NCBI RefSeq assembly: GCF_003369915.1
Contig: NC_046676.1
Location: 15,358,001-15,422,000 of the forward strand
Reading direction: 5' to 3'
From: Drosophila miranda
Lineage: Eukaryota; Arthropoda; Insecta; Diptera; Drosophilidae
DNA: 64,000 nucleotides
This document shows positions 33,572 through 46,004 of this stretch, in pieces; position 1 is the stretch's first letter; the number at the start of each line of letters is the position of its first letter. A model generated the notes under the pieces. The model saw nothing but the letters and a program-made list of their open reading frames with translations. It was not told the origin of the DNA and did not search any database. The translations under genes were made by a program, and so were the position numbers.

Positions 33572-36500
33572 ATGAAGGACACGAAAGCGGCGCGCGCAAT
33601 TAGCGAGTCCTCAACCACATCCGATAACACCTCCGACTTCATCGATATCGTGAAGCGGTACGACGTGGTCTACAACAACCACAATCCGGACTACAAGAAC
33701 GTGGAAGTGAAGCTGAAGGTGTGGACGCAAATCGCGGACGAGATTGGGCTCTCAGTGGGTATGTACCAAAGATAGTACCTACTTAAGTAGGTCTAGAAAT
33801 AGCAGCCCTGCGGAACACGCTTAGTCAGGGTATACAACATATGTACAAACATATTTATGTACATATTAAAGTATGTATTCAAAGGAACTTAGTCTTGTGC
33901 CTTGAATGCTCTGGCGGCGGTTGAAATTGAATTACGTAGAACACACACACATGCATACTTAGTCTACATACACATGCAGACATTCATATGTGTGTACCTG
34001 TCAGCCGCCAGCGGACAAACTCTGCCGCCGACTCTGCTGCGTCGCTGCGAATAGCGAACCGCCCGGCCTGATATTTTTCGTACGCTTGTGTTCGTACACC
34101 TACAAACATACATACATATGTACATGCATATATACAGACGAGGCGCTGGCGGGAGCGGGGAGCCGGGAGCAGGGACGTGGACAGGACGGGGGCGGGCAGC
34201 GCGACTGCGGTCGGCAAATTGCAGCGAGAAGCAGAAAAAAGAAGCAAAACACTGCCACTGGCACGCAGCAAAAACAAACAAGCACGGAAGAGCGAAACTG
34301 ATACAAACTGCGCGCTCTGATGCTGAGAGAGAGCGGCCAAGCGACGACCGGACAGAGAGAGAGGAGAGAGCGCTTGTCAAAACAAAAATATTGCGCGGCG
34401 TTGCCAATTGCGAGCCAAAATAACAAACAGGCAACCACCTGTGCCAGACTTTCGTTAGAATTGAAAAATTGATTCTGCACGAGACCAATGATAAGGCTAC
34501 GCGAAGCCACGGTTAGGCAATCATTAAATCCAGTACGTACTCCACGTGCTCGTGAATGTGTATGATAAAATTGTAATTGGCAGCATATGTGTATACACAC
34601 ACACATATGTGTACATACAGATACAGTAGCAGCCATTGCAAACCTTGCATTACCGGGAAATCGTGGCTGTGGCTTTTTTTTTGCCGGACGGAGGACCAGG
34701 CTCACGATTAAGTTGTCCTTTAAAATGTATACATAGAACCCATTGCAACGGGCTGCTAAATACATAGATTGATTATGATGATCACACCATCCCAACGTAA
34801 AAGTGCTTGGAACCGAGTTTTTGGAAAATTCTTTTATATTGCAATACTTACGAGCTTATTTAGTTTATAATTTATAATTTAACACACGAAAGTACTCCAA
34901 AGTACGTATTTTTCCTTCTATTCAAACGTTTTTGGTACCTTAAGATGGCGAAGATGCGTTTTCGCGCTCGGCCTTACTGCTGCAAGTTCGCTATCGATTT
35001 CGGAATTGTTGGTGGTTTTTGCACTGATAGGCAGAAAGCGCAAAAATAGCAAACCCGGTCACACTGTAAAGAACCGTCTAATAACGTACAATTGTTTTTG
35101 CAGAAGCATCAAAGCGAAAATGGAAGAACTTACGCGACAGTTACACAAAATATCTGCGCTCCTTTCGAGTGGGTACCAAAACCTCCAAGAAATACCAGTA
35201 TTGGGCCCATGCCGATCACATGGAGTTCCTTAAGCCCTTCCAGGGACCTGGCAGGTAAGTGAACATTGATATGACCAATGGACCCTTCTTGATGGAATCT
35301 GTTGTTGATTGTAGAAACTCAGCCAACGGAAATGGAAAGTCAAACGATGAGGATGACACCGAATGCGACTTCGGCTACCAAGTTCTGGCCAAGGCGACCA
35401 GCAACGGCGGGGAGGACGAGCTGAAGATAACCATAGCTACGGCATCGGCCAGCAGCTCGGCAATGAGCACGAACACAGTGAACACATACACGACGGCCAT
35501 GACAAGCACAGGGGCGCCCATACTAACACCCAGCCTGGGCGTGGCTACTCCACCGAATCTGATCTCCCCTGGAAGCAACACCGGAATGGGTCCTCATAAC
35601 CATAACAGCAACAGCAACGGGAGCCTCAACTGTGCCGCAGTGGCTCCCCTCAGTGCCCAGACGCCGCCTGCCAGCACGAGCTGCAATAGCGCCGTGGTCC
35701 TGCCCCTGCCCGCCACCGTCAGCAAAGCCAACGCCAATGCCCTGGGCTCTCTGGCCACTCACCCTCACCTGCCCCTCGGCATGGGCGTGGGTGTGGGTGG
35801 ACTGGCCCAGCAGATGTTCCCACTGGCCACGCTAAAGGCGGCTGCGGCCGCCGCTGGAATACAGCTGCCGCCCACTGTCACGCCTCCCAGCTGTAGTAAC
35901 GCCAGCAATAGCAACGTGGGCTGCCTGATCATCGAGCCGCATCTGTTTGCGGCTGCCGACAACTTCAAGAAGGAGCTGAACGCAGCTGCTGCGGCCGGGA
36001 CACCGCTCGGTCTCTTCCAGAACCTGGCCAATCAGGTCCAGAACGCGAATAACATAAGCCTAAACCGGCTGAATGGCAGCAATGTACTCCCTACTGGCCT
36101 GGGAGATCCAACACCACCACCTCCACCACCGCCCGTTACAAACGCCACGAAGGTGCGACGCGTCCAACCCTCGCCACAGACAGCGGCCATCAATTTAAGT
36201 TGCTCGGCTCCGGCCAGCCAGCAGCCGGCCCAAGCCAAGATGCGCAAGATCAGCGATCCGCGCTTCCCCGGCGACTGGGATGTGTCCGCCGTGTTGCAGG
36301 CCAACCGCGAGCTAGACGCCAATACTCTCTTCTTCCTGAGTCTGGCGCGACAGGTGCGTGCCATGCCCATGAAGTTCCAGTCACTCGCCAAGATGCGTTG
36401 CATGCGCATCGTCAGCGACATCGAGCTGGAGCTGGAGAACTATGACTGCAACGGCGGAGCCCCTCCCGACGAAACGGCTGCTGCCAACATGAAGTACTGC

Positions 36501-36713
36501 AGCATGGACACTCCACCCCCTCCGCCCACACAGGACGGATCCATGATGATGGCCCCGCATGCTATGGCTCCCGAGGGTTCCACAGAGCACTTTGTCTATG
36601 TGATGTCCCCCTCGCGGGTGGAGAGCATGATCGATATATCCTCCGACGAGGAGACCACGATGAACGGTGGTAATCCCAACTCAACAAACACAAAATGTCT
36701 GGTCAACTGGTAG
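33572..36713 (+). CDS. MADF-BESS transcriptional regulator, left copy with altered C-terminus
   Basis: Exons 33572-33758, 35104-35254 and 35315-36713, 578 residues. Residues about 20-110 form a MADF domain (FIDIVKRYDVVYNNHNPDYK; KVWTQIADEIGLS; KRKWKNLRDSYTKYLRSFR), a Myb/SANT-like DNA-binding fold. A Ser/Ala/Asn/Pro-rich low-complexity centre follows, then a BESS motif (TLFFLSLARQVRAMPMKFQS) that mediates protein contacts. Expected to be nuclear and sequence-specific. The last residues after NGG (NPNSTNTKCLVNW) are encoded by the adjoining Tapdelta-derived spacer, not by the ancestral gene end. The right copy ends differently. I do not assign a symbol; Adf-1-like family. Confidence 0.87.
35055..35068 (+). 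promoter_or_regulatory. Motif 1-like element before exon 2, left copy
   Basis: CCGGTCACACTG matches the Drosophila core promoter Motif 1 (bound by M1BP), about 40 bp upstream of MADF-BESS exon 2. It could mark a second, TATA-less start site; inference only. Confidence 0.35.
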
Positions 36714-37294
36714 CACAGTTCCTACGAAAGCTGTAAGGCCACCGTGTCATCCTTCAGCACAAAAATGCCAACCATTCTGACACCGCTACCGCTCCCTATA
36801 AATAGCCCAGCCTGTTTGCCGAGTTCCCGGATTGGACAAGGTTGGCGATAGCAAGTGCCAGGTGAGTCCCTACTCCCATTTTAATGCACTTCTGTGACGA
36901 AATATTAACGACTAAATATTCCGATTGCAGGTGAGCTGAATGGAGGACATCAAGCATAAAGGTAGAAGCGGGAACGTCCAGGTGCGGCACTCGATGAGGA
37001 TGGCCATGCCAACACATGCAAGGCCCAGTGCGACGGCGACAAGTTCGCGTGAGTGCATATAAGGCTTCCTATTAGGTGGCGTTTCCTACTTCGCGTGAAT
37101 GAAATTCTTTCAAATACCTGGATTCTAGAGATTTTTACCATTAAGCAACACAAGTTTGGTTGAGAATGGACATACAAATATTAAAAGTCAAAATGCATCT
37201 AAATGCGATACATAGTATAATTAAATATAAATTGTACATAAATACGCACAGCGCGCCATGCGAGTAAACCTATCCCGATCCCACGACAGAGGGG
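36671..37294. other. Spacer between the inverted arms
   Basis: 624 bp of single-copy spacer. Its left three-quarters is the Tapdelta pseudogene. The rest (about 37160-37294) is AT-rich with no recognised content. Confidence 0.8.
36690..37160 (+). pseudogene. Decayed genomic copy of Tapdelta
   Basis: Plus-strand sequence aligning with the intact Tapdelta at 46963-46394 and its 3' flank. It keeps GTCAACTGGTAG near the former start, GGCCACCGTGTCATCC in exon 1, the intron with its GTGAGTCCC donor, GTGGAGGACATCAAGCA in exon 2, the GGTGGCGTTTCCTACTTCGC end, and 3' flank words AGAGATTTTT and ACCATTAAGCA. Retained intron and flank show DNA-level duplication, not retrotransposition. Several internal deletions and stops make it non-functional. 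It is much more diverged from its parent than the two arms are from each other. Confidence 0.88.
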
Positions 37295-40200
37295 CCCCCA
37301 TTTATCGTGGTCTCCTCGTCGGAGGATATATCGATCATGCTCTCCACCCGCGAGGGGGACATCACATAGACAAAGTGCTCCGTGGAACCCTCGGGAGCCA
37401 TAGCATGCGGGGCCATCATCATGGATCCGTCCTGTGTGGGCGGAGGGGGTGGAGTGTCCATGCTGCAGTACTTCATGTTGGCAGCAGCCGTTTCGTCGGG
37501 AGGGGCTCCGCCGTTGCAGTCATAGTTCTCCAGCTCCAGCTCGATGTCGCTGACGATGCGCATGCAACGCATCTTGGCGAGTGACTGGAACTTCATGGGC
37601 ATGGCACGCACCTGTCGCGCCAGACTCAGGAAGAAGAGAGTATTGGCGTCTAGCTCGCGGTTGGCCTGCAACACGGCGGACACATCCCAGTCGCCGGGGA
37701 AGCGCGGATCGCTGATCTTGCGCATCTTGGCTTGGGCCGGCTGCTGGCTGGCCGGAGCCGAGCAACTTAAATTGATGGCCGCTGTCTGTGGCGAGGGTTG
37801 GACGCGTCGCACCTTCGTGGCGTTTGTAACGGGCGGTGGTGGAGGTGGTGGTGTTGGATCTCCCAGGCCAGTAGGGAGTACATTGCTGCCATTCAGCCGG
37901 TTTAGGCTTATGTTATTCGCGTTCTGGACCTGATTGGCCAGGTTCTGGAAGAGACCGAGCGGTGTCCCGGCCGCAGCAGCTGCGTTCAGCTCCTTCTTGA
38001 AGTTGTCGGCAGCCGCAAACAGATGCGGCTCGATGATCAGGCAGCCCACGTTGCTATTGCTGGCGTTACTACAGCTGGGAGGCGTGACAGTGGGCGGCAG
38101 CTGTATTCCAGCGGCGGCCGCAGCCGCCTTTAGCGTGGCCAGTGGGAACATCTGCTGGGCCAGTCCACCCACACCCACGCCCATGCCGAGGGGCAGGTGA
38201 GGGTGAGTGGCCAGAGAGCCCAGGGCATTGGCGTTGGCTTTGCTGACGGTGGCGGGCAGGGGCAGGACCACGGCGCTATTGCAGCTCGTGCTGGCAGGCG
38301 GCGTCTGGGCACTGAGGGGAGCCACTGCGGCACAGTTGAGGCTCCCGTTGCTGTTGCTGTTATGGTTATGAGGACCCATTCCGGTGTTGCTTCCAGGGGA
38401 GATCAGATTCGGTGGAGTAGCCACGCCCAGGCTGGGTGTTAGTATGGGCGCCCCTGTGCTTGTCATGGCCGTCGTGTATGTGTTCACTGTGTTCGTGCTC
38501 ATTGCCGAGCTGCTGGCCGATGCCGTAGCTATGGTTATCTTCAGCTCGTCCTCCCCGCCGTTGCTGGTCGCCTTGGCCAGAACTTGGTAGCCGAAGTCGC
38601 ATTCGGTGTCATCCTCATCGTTTGACTTTCCATTTCCGTTGGCTGAGTTTCTACAATCAACAACAGATTCCATCAAGAAGGGTCCATTGGTCATATCAAT
38701 GTTCACTTACCTGCCAGGTCCCTGGAAGGGCTTAAGGAACTCCATGTGATCGGCATGGGCCCAATACTGGTATTTCTTGGAGGTTTTGGTACCCACTCGA
38801 AAGGAGCGCAGATATTTTGTGTAACTGTCGCGTAAGTTCTTCCATTTTCGCTTTGATGCTTCTGCAAAAACAATTGTACGTTATTAGACGGTTCTTTACA
38901 GTGTGACCGGGTTTGCTATTTTTGCGCTTTCTGCCTATCAGTGCAAAAACCACCAACAATTCCGAAATCGATAGCGAACTTGCAGCAGTAAGGCCGAGCG
39001 CGAAAACGCATCTTCGCCATCTTAAGGTACCAAAAACGTTTGAATAGAAGGAAAAATACGTACTTTGGAGTACTTTCGTGTGTTAAATTATAAATTATAA
39101 ACTAAATAAGCTCGTAAGTATTGCAATATAAAAGAATTTTCCAAAAACTCGGTTCCAAGCACTTTTACGTTGGGATGGTGTGATCATCATAATCAATCTA
39201 TGTATTTAGCAGCCCGTTGCAATGGGTTCTATGTATACATTTTAAAGGACAACTTAATCGTGAGCCTGGTCCTCCGTCCGGCAAAAAAAAAGCCACAGCC
39301 ACGATTTCCCGGTAATGCAAGGTTTGCAATGGCTGCTACTGTATCTGTATGTACACATATGTGTGTGTGTATACACATATGCTGCCAATTACAATTTTAT
39401 CATACACATTCACGAGCACGTGGAGTACGTACTGGATTTAATGATTGCCTAACCGTGGCTTCGCGTAGCCTTATCATTGGTCTCGTGCAGAATCAATTTT
39501 TCAATTCTAACGAAAGTCTGGCACAGGTGGTTGCCTGTTTGTTATTTTGGCTCGCAATTGGCAACGCCGCGCAATATTTTTGTTTTGACAAGCGCTCTCT
39601 CCTCTCTCTCTGTCCGGTCGTCGCTTGGCCGCTCTCTCTCAGCATCAGAGCGCGCAGTTTGTATCAGTTTCGCTCTTCCGTGCTTGTTTGTTTTTGCTGC
39701 GTGCCAGTGGCAGTGTTTTGCTTCTTTTTTCTGCTTCTCGCTGCAATTTGCCGACCGCAGTCGCGCTGCCCGCCCCCGTCCTGTCCACGTCCCTGCTCCC
39801 GGCTCCCCGCTCCCGCCAGCGCCTCGTCTGTATATATGCATGTACATATGTATGTATGTTTGTAGGTGTACGAACACAAGCGTACGAAAAATATCAGGCC
39901 GGGCGGTTCGCTATTCGCAGCGACGCAGCAGAGTCGGCGGCAGAGTTTGTCCGCTGGCGGCTGACAGGTACACACATATGAATGTCTGCATGTGTATGTA
40001 GACTAAGTATGCATGTGTGTGTGTTCTACGTAATTCAATTTCAACCGCCGCCAGAGCATTCAAGGCACAAGACTAAGTTCCTTTGAATACATACTTTAAT
40101 ATGTACATAAATATGTTTGTACATATGTTGTATACCCTGACTAAGCGTGTTCCGCAGGGCTGCTATTTCTAGACCTACTTAAGTAGGTACTATCTTTGGT

Positions 40201-40393
40201 ACATACCCACTGAGAGCCCAATCTCGTCCGCGATTTGCGTCCACACCTTCAGCTTCACTTCCACGTTCTTGTAGTCCGGATTGTGGTTGTTGTAGACCAC
40301 GTCGTACCGCTTCACGATATCGATGAAGTCGGAGGTGTTATCGGATGTGGTTGAGGACTCGCTAATTGCGCGCGCCGCTTTCGTGTCCTTCAT
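37270..40393 (-). CDS. MADF-BESS transcriptional regulator, right copy
   Basis: Exons 40393-40207, 38861-38711 and 38650-37270, 572 residues. The MADF domain, low-complexity centre and BESS motif appear identical to the left copy up to the sequence DEETT; thereafter this copy reads INGGPSVVGSG and stops. Because this end does not overlap the Tapdelta fragment, it is probably the ancestral terminus. A TATA box (TATAAAAAG on the minus strand) lies at 40488-40480. Transcribed towards the left copy; the two stop codons are about 560 bp apart across the spacer. Confidence 0.87.
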
Positions 40394-40494
40394 CCTGTTA
40401 ACGGTATACTGGCTGGCTCAGCTAACGGTTATTCGAAAACACAAAACCTCTGTTCCACAGTGCTCGGGGCGGGCGAAGTCTTTTTATAGGCGTG

Positions 40495-43270
40495 TAGGCG
40501 CTCTACTGACCGCCCAGCCGCGTTCTGTGTTTCTCCCCGGCCGCTCCACCAGCCACCAACACAGGCGTAAGCAGAGAGCCGAACGGAACGCCAACGGAGA
40601 GAGCGAGAGAGAGTAAACTGCGAGCGAGAAACCGTCCGACTGCCGTTTTGTATGACCGCTTCGACAAAAGTTGGACACTTGAATGAGACGATGAGCTGCA
40701 TGCACAAACCCAACAGCAGCAGCAGCAGCACCAGCAGCAGCAGAATCGGCAACGGCAGCAGCGGCGCCAAGCCAGGCAGCAGGGAGACCATTCCTCTCCA
40801 CCCACCCTCCGGCCCGCACTCTTCTTGCGCACTCACTTATACACACAGACACAGAGCAGCCGCAGCAGCACCACCAGCAGCAACAACAAAAGCGGGCCCC
40901 AACAGCGACGCGGCCGACCGTCGTTGGAGGACGTGTAAAGAAGAACAAGAAGGCAACCTCATCATCATCATAGCTGGCAGTGGCAAAGGCAGTGGAGGAG
41001 AAGGAGGAGGAGTAGGAGGAGGTAGAGGTAGAGGCACATACAACAGGCATATAGACGGCAGCAGCGCAGTTTGGCGCTCGCAATAAAACGCGCAGCGTCG
41101 CACCGCTCCAACAGCCGCAGCCACAGCAGCAGCAGCAGAAACGTTAACCGCCCACATTCGCCGCCTCCCTCCCCACAAGGCAAAAACATGAGATTGTTGT
41201 TGCTGTTAGTTGTGGCTGCTGCCGTTTCATTTTGCTGTTGTTCTGTGTGTGCGTGAGCGCGACAAAATCGCAACAGTGCGGGGCAGTGGATGTGGATGCC
41301 AACACCCACACCCTACCTCTCTCACCATCTCTCTCCCTCTCTCTGTCCCTCTTCTCCCAGGCATTGGCATTGCAGCCTTAGCTTTCGAGGCAGCTTTATT
41401 TGATTGCCGATGCAGAAACTGTTGCACCTTCATCACGTGTCGTGCCGCCAGAATATGTTGTTGCCTGCACTCACACATACCACACAGATGCATCTCTGAA
41501 GTTCAAGGTCATTGATTTGGTGGCATACGGAAATGAAAGAAATATCGCACAATTACCAATCCCCGGCTATGGCCTGCTTAAGCAGAGATCACTGTGCTCT
41601 TCGCTCCCTGTCCTTATCGGCTCGGCCGTCGCTGCGTCAGAGCTTTTACTGTGAAAGCGTCGTTTCTTGTACATATGCATGTATGTACGTACATCAGTAT
41701 GCATGTCCATACATATGTATGTGTTGTACCGCTTTAGCCCAGCATCCAAGAGGGGGAGAGAGCAGGCGACGGGGCCCAGAAAAGTTGCTCCATTCCATCG
41801 ATCCAAGCAAGTCCCGTAGAATTTCTGTGCCCGCCGCTCTCCCCTCTCTTCTCTTCTCTCCCCCGCCCCACGGCTCCCTCATCTCCTCTGACATCAGTTC
41901 GTGTTGTTGCTTTTGTTGCGACTCTTTTTCCTTTTCCAAGCTGTTTTTGTTGCCAGCGCCGTAGTCGTCGTCGTTGGCGTCGGCCCCCACTCAGCCCCAG
42001 TGCTGACTGCTGGCGACCGAACCTACGACCAGTTAACCCCCCTCTCGACAGCCAGCCACTGCACGCCCGCCCGTCCGCGCCCCCTTGGCTCCTTGTGCGA
42101 GGCGGACTGAGCTGAGCCCCAAACTAACACGTAGATGGCGCCTGTGTGTGTGTGTGTGTGTGTATATGTGCCAGTTGCGTGTGTGTTTGTATCTCTTTCG
42201 CTTGTGCGGGTTTTTGTTGCTTTTATTATATTTTTTCGCTTTTCTCTCTCTATGCCCGTGCCTTCCTTCAGCCTTCAGCCAGCGACAGCTCCTACTGCGA
42301 CGTCCGTTCCACCTAGCTCCCCTGGCTCTCTGTTTCTCTCTTACTGTACACACGCGCACACACACACGTAAACACAGGCAGTCGGCACAGTGGCAGCCGC
42401 CTGCCTCGTCCTGGCGGCCGGCCCCCCTCCCACCGCTGTGTCAGCTCCCGGCATGCCTCTTCCATAGTCATCATCATCATCGCCATCATCATCATCGGCT
42501 TCTGCCAGCCCAGCCCCCACTACTCCCCAAGTAGCAGCAGCAACAACATTTTGTGGAGAGATGTGCCGCAGGGTGGGGGAAGGTGGGACGTTGGGCGTTT
42601 TGCCCGTCGTTGTTCGGCGGCGGCTATGGCATGGCTATGCATGGGCGTATGTATTAGTTGTGTGTGTGTGTGTGTGTGTGTACTTCTGTCTCTCCGCTGC
42701 TGTTTTGGTTGTGTTTGTGGAGCAGGGGCGGAAGTGGGTGAGGGGGTGGACGGTGCAGAGAGCGGCCTACCTACCGCCGCTGGAAAACATGGTGTTGTTG
42801 TTGTTGTTGCTGCCTTTTGTAAATCGATAAACGAGGTCCGGAGTGCGGCATAGTCGAGCGCTTTGCGTGTCCCTCCCTCTACACATGTACATACGTGTGT
42901 AAGTACATACATAGTATGTATGTATATGTTATGTATATGTATGTGTGATTTTGTATATACTCTGGTTGCATTACATATCATATATATAAATTGTACATAT
43001 GTATATGTACAACATCGTGCCTTAGTGTGAGTGTTGGTCGGTGCAAAGCGGCCCAAAGCATGTGTCCCACGGCTGGTCAGCGGCGCTCTGGAGTTTGATG
43101 CAATCAGCCCACATATGCATGAGGGCAAACCCATACATACTCGCTTGCACCTGACCTGACCGCCATTCCTCTTTCGTCATGCCTTAGACCCCTGTTGACA
43201 AAATTTGCCTTAGAAATATCTACATAGAAATATCTATCTATCTTGAAATTTATCGTCAGGCAAAAGAAAT
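40495..43270. other. Low-complexity upstream region of the MADF-BESS gene, right copy
   Basis: Mirror of 30700-33470 with the same microsatellites, including (GT)n at 42139-42160 and 42659-42680. A one-base length change in an A/T run near 42232 relative to the left arm alters open frames, supporting their non-coding nature. Confidence 0.5.
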
Positions 43271-43274
43271 CTTC

Positions 43275-44480
43275 CATCTTTCCATCTTCCAGCTCAAAAT
43301 CAGATCCTAACAAAGATCCCGTTTATTGGGAGTACTGCCTGGCGGTCACCGCACGCCGAAAGGATATCCCGCAGGCGTACACTTTTGATTGATTGATTAA
43401 AATATTAATTTCTAGATTTACCTTAATCATAGAAATTCACAATTCACAAATATAAATTCATGTGTTGACGGATTAGTATTGGCAATTATGAATTGCAAAT
43501 TCCATTATAAGTTTTTGATAAGACGAAGATCCCTTTACTGAGCTGGACATGGCAAAACATCAATCTTTTCGGAGGCAACCTAATCTCAAGCGGGATTTCT
43601 TAAGTTTTTGGTTCCATTGACCTGTTGAAAGATCTTTCCTAAACGCATTTAGTAACTGGAACATGGATGAAATGCGTTCTCAAGTATGCCGACATACAAT
43701 GTTTTGTCCAATACAAAAACGAAAGAGTAGCAGCTTCTAGCCCATATGATCTGGGGCTCACAATGATTAGCCAAGTATGCTTCTTACGGCATTAATTATA
43801 GATTATAACATGTATACGATGTGTTAATAATATTAAATTGTCTTTGGCTCCACTGTGCCACAGGCCAGTCCATATACGATTTGGAAACTTAAGTCTTGCA
43901 TCCATGTTCTCTCTCTGTTCTGTGAGACCATTTATAGTGATATTTATGAATGAAATCCTGATTCCATATCTTATAACTATAGTATGTGCTTAATTTTATG
44001 CTTTACTTACTTACTTATTGCTACAGCAACAAGTACAATATCATGATGGAGATACAGTTCCACTCCTATGAGAAGATTACATTGAAAAAGGATCAGGGAC
44101 GACCGGGATTCTATCATTTGAATTTCCAGAATGTGCCCTGAAACATCTTTATAATGGAAAACCTTCTGAATGAATGGATTCCTCGGCAAAGTCCATGGAT
44201 CCACTGTCAGGGGAAGGCGTGAGATCTACCTGCTGAGCTACAATAGGCGCAACAGCTGCCACACCATCCACGCCATGTCGTACGCCCGGGAGTTTCTTAT
44301 TGATTTCGCGCAGGCCGCCGTCTTCTTAGCAATTCCAGCAAGGCCGAGATGGCGGAGGATGCGAGTGTTCTGAAGGAAGCTTTCAAGATTTTCTACACTT
44401 ATTCCAATCACAAACCACTTCGAAACCAAATATCCGAGAAGCGCTTGCGCAACAGTTTTTTTTCAAATAAAAGAATAGAT
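43275..44480 (+). pseudogene. Decayed unrecognised gene, right copy
   Basis: Plus-strand counterpart of the remnant at 29515-30690, with the same interrupted protein-like blocks (DPVYWEYCLAV near 43320; REIYLLSYNRRN near 44220) and an acceptor-like TTCCATCTTCCAG before the first block. The roughly 30-bp arm length difference lies within it. Confidence 0.4.
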
Positions 44481-44606
44481 TTAGATTCATTTAGTTAGGA
44501 TACATCGTATACGCAGAAAAATCTTGTGTCCTGTGATAAGCACGAGGAACTATCCAAAGAAATGTTTTTGTATGCATTAATGAACATTAAAGGCGAACGC
44601 GATGAG

Positions 44607-46004
44607 CTAATCCAAATGAGTGCGGGGACCCATTGGCCCCACAATGTCCACGTCCCTACCCAATACCCTCTGCCGCTCCTTGATCTGCTGCTGCTGGAAT
44701 AGCAGTTGCACCAGGATAATCACATAGTTGGCCATGCCGCTGTACACCTGCAATGGCGAGACGTAGCTACTGGGAGGAACTCTTGGCAGAATATAGGGTT
44801 AGGGGCTCAGCTCACCAGGAAAATAGTGGACACACTGAGCGGTATGCTTCTCCCGATGAGGGCCGCCTGCCTGTTGTGCATGCGCCAATGCTGGAAGTCC
44901 TCCACCTGACTGCGGGCCAGTGGCTGTTGGGGAAAGTGCTGCGAGTAGAGGCCAAGGAGGCGGAGGCAGTTTCGCTTCTGCGGAGCAGGCACAAACAAGG
45001 ATGATCTCCCTTAGTTATCGCATCAGAGCACTCACCTCCCGCTGAAGCAGATAGCCATAGGTGCTGGTGATGATTAGCTTGTAGGAGTGAAGTGTGACGT
45101 GGAGCAGCATGAATGTGTACTCTAGGTCCCAGGCCTCGGACCCCAGAACCTTCTGGCAGATCATGTACACGAAGCAGGTCATCAGGCTGAACTCGTAGAA
45201 GAACCCGGCGGCAGCCGCGAACCCAAACACGGCATTCAACTCTGCCAGCAAATGGGAGCAGCGCTTGGTGAACTCGAACAGCTTGGCAATCTTCCGATGG
45301 ACCGTCGTTTGTGGACGATCTCTACCAGAACTCCCTTCGTACTCTTGATGGAGCAGCTTCTGGATGAGGCGCAGGCGCAGGCGCACGAAATCCATGATGG
45401 CAATGTGAACAAATCCCACCAGGCCCAGGGAGCTCGTCAGCAGGATGTAGGTGCCGGCCATCAGCAGGGTGGACGAGAGGCCGCAGGTGCACCGAGCCAT
45501 GTCGAGGATGAGCGACAGAGAGAAGGAGAAGAAGCAGATAGTCACAATCACAGTCCCGTACCAGTACTTGGAGCGAGTACGCTGGTAGTTCCACCGCACG
45601 GAGGGAAACTCCTCGGAAATGTCCAGGTCGAAGCCCTGCATGTTGGCCAGCAGCTTGACGTGGCGGCGCCGCTGGACGTCCAGCGTGAGGAAGTTTTCCA
45701 CGTAGGTAATCGAGCAGCTGAGGCACTCCCACATGATGATCACCTTGACCACGGGAGTGCGGTGGCCAATCATGGCGGCGGCCATTCGCTCATCCTCCAG
45801 CTTAATCAGCACGCTGCCCAGGTAGCCGCAGACGGCGAAACACCGGACGCAGACCGCATACAACACGCTCACAGGGGAAGAAGCTGCTCCGCCGTCACTC
45901 TGGGTGCGCACCCGGAAGGTCACCAGTCCCCAGTAGAAGAGCAGGCTGTAGAGGTTGCCGTAGCAGTAGATGAAGCCATCGCTCGACGACTTGCGGGGCT
46001 TCAT
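44607..46004 (-). CDS. Gr47b: Gustatory receptor, right copy
   Basis: Exons 46004-45036, 44977-44816 and 44747-44607, 423 residues, same structure as the left copy. It differs from it at three residues in exon 1 (Arg for Leu in GHxTPVV, Ser for Thr in EGSxGRD, Gly for Ala in KVLxSEAW), with all splice sites intact. It lies about 390 bp downstream of Tapdelta on the same strand, probably the ancestral position if the D. melanogaster neighbourhood is as I remember. Confidence 0.85.

Larger units (their letters stand above)
27854..36670 (+). repeat. Left arm of a large inverted duplication (about 8.8 kb)
   Basis: This interval reappears reverse-complemented at 37295-46142. Paired coordinates sum to 73,995 in the Gr-containing outer part and 73,965 in the MADF part, so one net 30-bp length difference separates them, located near 30025 (43960 in the right arm). 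Outside the boundaries similarity stops abruptly. By eye I count roughly 15-20 substitutions over 8.8 kb. It contains a Gr gene, a decayed gene and a MADF-BESS gene. Confidence 0.97.

Noticed and set aside
36690-37160. Tapdelta fragment as a retrocopy
   Set aside because: It keeps the intron and 3' flanking sequence of the parent gene, so it is a DNA-level copy.
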